Shown: positions 42,940 through 45,196 of the stretch, piece after piece
Numbering within the stretch: the stretch's first letter is position 1
Layout of the letters: every line of letters starts with the position of its first letter
DNA from: Bacteroidia bacterium
GTDB taxonomy: Bacteria > Bacteroidota > Bacteroidia > CAILMK01 > JBBDIG01
Assembly: GCA_040880525.1 (NCBI GenBank)
Contig: JBBDIG010000011.1
Location: 1 to 45,196 of the forward strand
Direction: 5' to 3'
Length of the DNA stretch: 45,196 nucleotides
The notes under the pieces: model-generated
Databases searched by the model: none
Seen by the model: the letters and a program-made list of their open reading frames with translations, nothing else
What the model was told of the DNA's origin: nothing
Program-made: the position numbers and the translations under genes

Positions 42940-43517
42940 CGTGGTACGAATTGGTCAATAATCATTTGTTTCACTTGTGCCATTGGAAAATTGTCAGGGT
43001 CAAACATCAGGTGCATTTGCACACCATCCAGCACTGCCGAAAAATATCGGGTTATGGTAACCGGGTCTGCGTGGCCTTTTTCGGCAAAATACCGTTCGAG
43101 TACCTTCTGGTAAGTCGCAACCCTCGTTTTCATTTTTTCAATGAGCAATGGCGCCACATCCGGCTGAAATACCAATGCACTATATAGCCGCCACCGCTTT
43201 GGCTGCGCTACCACCACATCCAGGCTGAAGCTGATCCAGTCTTTAAGTCGTTGATCTGTAAACTGCTCATTTTCATTGATGGGAAAAAGCAGTCTACCTC
43301 GTCAAACATTCCGTTCACCAATTGCAGCAGCAAATCCTCCTTCCCCGTAAAGTAATTATACATCAGCCCTTTAGAAACTCCCGCTTCTTTTGCTATGCTG
43401 CTTACAGGAGTTTCTGTGGTAACCTTTCTCGGCAAAAAGTTTCAGCGCTGCTTCCATGATCGCCTTTTTACGCTTCAGACGTATGCTTTCGGATTATTCC
43501 GGTTTTCTGGGTGCCAT
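42936..43517 (-). pseudogene. TetR/AcrR-family regulator broken by one stop and two frameshifts
   Basis: Reassembling frames from the ATG at 43517 gives a normal TetR protein of about 190 residues: MAPRKPE, then SESIRLKRKKAIMEAALKLF, AEKGYHR, then TPVSSIAKEAGVSKGLMYNY (helix-turn-helix) and, in the third frame, WRLYSALVFQPDVAPLLIEK to FVPR. Three lesions break it: TAA at codon 8 (43494-43496), an extra base in the run near 43411-43413, and a lost base in the run near 43284-43288. Any one would stop translation of the full protein. The end overlaps the LolA-like start as ATGA, so it was the first gene of that operon. Sequencing errors in two homopolymer runs are possible, but the stop is not in a run. 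Confidence 0.85.
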
Positions 43518-43530
43518 GCTTTTGATTTAT

Positions 43531-43550
43531 GACTGAACGACCGGTCAAAA
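43531..43550. promoter_or_regulatory. TetR-type operator candidate upstream of the broken regulator
   Basis: The core TGAACGACCGGTCA (43534-43547) is an imperfect palindrome, matching its own reverse complement at 10 of 14 positions. It resembles operators of the TGACCGACCGGTCA type used by many TetR repressors. It sits 14 bases before the regulator's ATG at 43517, where autoregulation is expected. The site outlives the regulator gene. Confidence 0.55.
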
Positions 43551-44118
43551 ATCTAATTCTGGCTCCATGTTTCCAATCTTTAAAATTGAAATATTTTATG
43601 GATTATGAAATTCTTGTTCAATTACAAAAATAGAATCACATGCTACTAAATACATGTAAGGCTATCTCCTGTGGTGAAGCTAAAATTAACAATTAAATAA
43701 TATGCGAATATTAAAATTTGCTATATATTGCTTTGGTTTTAAACGCACCCCCAGCGAATACCTCTCTCATTTCCAGGATTATAAGCTTGACACGCGAATC
43801 GCGACAGGCCATTGCCCGGGTCCCTCCCTTCAGGTGTTAACCTTGATTTTGAAGTTGGCAGAGGCTAAATAGCCATGTAAGAAAATTAAAAAATAACGCT
43901 AAAAAATATCTTCAGGTTCTGGTGAGTTCCGGTTTAAAATTTTAAAAATGATAAATTATTTTTCTAAAAAACCCAATTGATTGCCAGGGTCAACTTCACC
44001 GAAGCTATCATTGAAAGATTTTTCTTCTTAGAATTCAATTAATCGGACACACTATTAAACCCACACCAAGAGCGCGAAGACATAGCATATTTATATAAAC
44101 ATCTAAAAGAATTTAACC
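43551..44118. other. AT-rich intergenic region between TetR and the beta-helix gene
   Basis: Nearly 570 bases. The only frame of interest is plus-strand 43702-43875 (57 codons), beginning MRILKFAIYCFGFKRTPSEY with an ending QVLTLILKLAEAK. I recognise no family and see no promoter, so I do not call it a gene. No repeat or RNA structure is evident to me in the remainder. Confidence 0.4.
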
Positions 44119-45196
44119 ATGAATGCTATCTACAACAAGGTCTTTTTTACGATCTTACTCTTCTGTGTCTCAGGATTTAGCTTCGTTTCGGCCCAGCCCT
44201 TATCAGGCAGTTACACCATTAATGGAGCCGTAGCTACCGGTGGCACGAATTATCAGACCTTCTCCGATGCCGTGTCTGACCTGGAGGCCAATGGCATTTC
44301 TGACAATGTGGTCTTTAATGTTGCTTCGGGCACTTACAATGAGCAGATCACTATTACAAAAATTGCCGGGACTTCTACTTCTGATACAATTATATTTCAG
44401 TCAGCATCCGGGGATAGTACTGATGTGGTGCTGACATTCAGTGCCAGCAGTTCTGATAACTACACTGTGGAATTGGACAGTGCCGAGTATATAACCTTTC
44501 AGAAGATGACGCTGGCGGCAACCAATACCAGTTTTGGCCATGTGGTCCAGTTTACAAATCATGTCGTGGGGATCAATCTCCTTAATAATTATATAGTTGG
44601 AACTGACGCCACAACAAGTACCAACCAGGCCTTGATTTTCAGTAATAACAATGTCTCCGGACAGGCCGTCAAAATACTCAACAACTACCTCGATGAAGGG
44701 TCTCACGGGCTGTACCTGGATATGAATAACTCCGGCAATTTTACCGGGATGCAGATCAGTAGTAACAATATTTTTAACAGCTTTTCCAGGGGAATGTACA
44801 TTCAGGATGCCGATTTTCTCACGGTAAGTGATAACCGCATCACTTCAGATGACGAGTACACCGGCTTTGAGGGCATTCATTTATTTGATTGCGACAGCTC
44901 CCTGATGGTACTTGGCAACTATGTGTATGGTGTAAAGAACCGCGCACTGTTGGTGCAGCACAGCACCAACTCATCGGCCAACCGGGGTTTGATAGCCAAT
45001 AACTTCCTGCACTCACGGGACAATGGGGATGGAGTTTTCATGACCTCCAATGATTACCTGGACATTTTCCACAACTCAATCCACAAGAGCAATAACACCA
45101 ATGTGAACAATTATGCACTCCAGATGAGCCATGGAGACTTTAACCGGATCTGGAACAACATTTTTGCGAACAGCGGTGGCGGCCCCGCAGTGTATT
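44119..45196 (+). CDS. Secreted right-handed beta-helix surface protein, C-terminus beyond window
   Basis: 359 codons from the ATG at 44119, continuing past the right edge. The signal peptide (YNKVFFTILLFCVSGFSFVS, cleavage near AQ) is followed by PLSGSYTINGAVATGGTNYQ and TFSDAVSDLEANGISDNVVF with NVASGTYNEQ, a start repeatedly found in very long Bacteroidota surface proteins. The rest is a series of short strands in parallel beta-helix style (for example NNYIVGTDATTSTNQALIFS, ISSNNIFNSFSRGMYIQ and NRGLIANNFLHSRDNG). It is probably exported by type IX secretion; the sorting domain would be outside the window. No catalytic site is seen. The substrate or partner cannot be told. Confidence 0.85.
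   Translation, partial: MNAIYNKVFFTILLFCVSGFSFVSAQPLSGSYTINGAVATGGTNYQTFSDAVSDLEANGISDNVVFNVASGTYNEQITITKIAGTSTSDTIIFQSASGDSTDVVLTFSASSSDNYTVELDSAEYITFQKMTLAATNTSFGHVVQFTNHVVGINLLNNYIVGTDATTSTNQALIFSNNNVSGQAVKILNNYLDEGSHGLYLDMNNSGNFTGMQISSNNIFNSFSRGMYIQDADFLTVSDNRITSDDEYTGFEGIHLFDCDSSLMVLGNYVYGVKNRALLVQHSTNSSANRGLIANNFLHSRDNGDGVFMTSNDYLDIFHNSIHKSNNTNVNNYALQMSHGDFNRIWNNIFANSGGGPAVY

Noticed and set aside
43702-43875. 57-codon frame MRILKFAIYCFGF...
   Set aside because: It has an ATG and plausible composition, but no family, no promoter and no coupling to neighbours; listed only as part of the intergenic entry.
1-45196. CRISPR array, tRNA, rRNA or intact insertion sequence
   Set aside because: No regularly spaced repeats with unique spacers, no cloverleaf-like sequence and no transposase frame were seen on reading; a dedicated tRNA or RNA search would be needed to be certain.

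Overview
The window looks like chromosomal DNA of a member of the Bacteroidota, probably an uncultured or environmental lineage. The signs are secreted proteins ending in the gliding-motility-associated C-terminal (CHU_C, type IX secretion type B) domain, multi-PKD and beta-propeller surface proteins, a Bacteroidota-style AsnS with a coiled-coil insertion next to rpoN, TAnnTTTG promoter elements and few Shine-Dalgarno sites. I see no rRNA, tRNA, CRISPR array or intact transposase.

Layout. 1-8.4 kb: a partial beta-propeller surface protein, an orphan CHU_C fragment (pseudogene), a cold-shock-domain protein and a giant PKD-repeat CHU_C protein, all on the minus strand. 8.5-15 kb: a TrkH-type potassium transporter and folB, then a YceI-like lipoprotein on the opposite strand, then glyA, a DUF4870 protein, an outer-membrane-like protein and pdxH. 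15-20.4 kb: a tight minus-strand group of a biotinyl-carrier protein, a TPR lipoprotein, a lytic transglycosylase and uvrA. 20.5-27.9 kb: a second CHU_C protein, a PAP2-like membrane protein, rpoN, asnS and an NrnA-type DHH phosphoesterase.

27.9-29.8 kb: a two-gene unit of a MauG/MbnH-type di-heme cytochrome and an MbnP-like copper-protein homologue, preceded by a sigma-54-like promoter match. 29.8-32.2 kb: a repeat-rich decay zone with a frameshifted secreted-protein fragment, G-runs, several dispersed repeats, an unknown lipoprotein, a DUF2442 remnant and a PIN-toxin remnant whose small partner gene is still intact. 32.2-35.8 kb: a sirtuin, a GT87-like membrane glycosyltransferase and an unknown secreted protein.

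35.9-43.5 kb: an apparent envelope-transport operon read on the minus strand. In order it has a TetR regulator broken by three lesions, a LolA-like lipoprotein-sorting protein, two FtsX/MacB-like permeases, a LolD/MacB-like ATPase and an outer-membrane barrel. A DUF4143 ATPase module lies inside it, bracketed by inverted copies of an octamer-type repeat. The right edge holds the start of a large beta-helix surface protein.

The most interesting items are the lipoprotein/ABC/barrel transport cluster with its broken repressor and inserted ATPase module, the cytochrome/MbnP pair, and the collection of dispersed repeats that sit at decayed genes.
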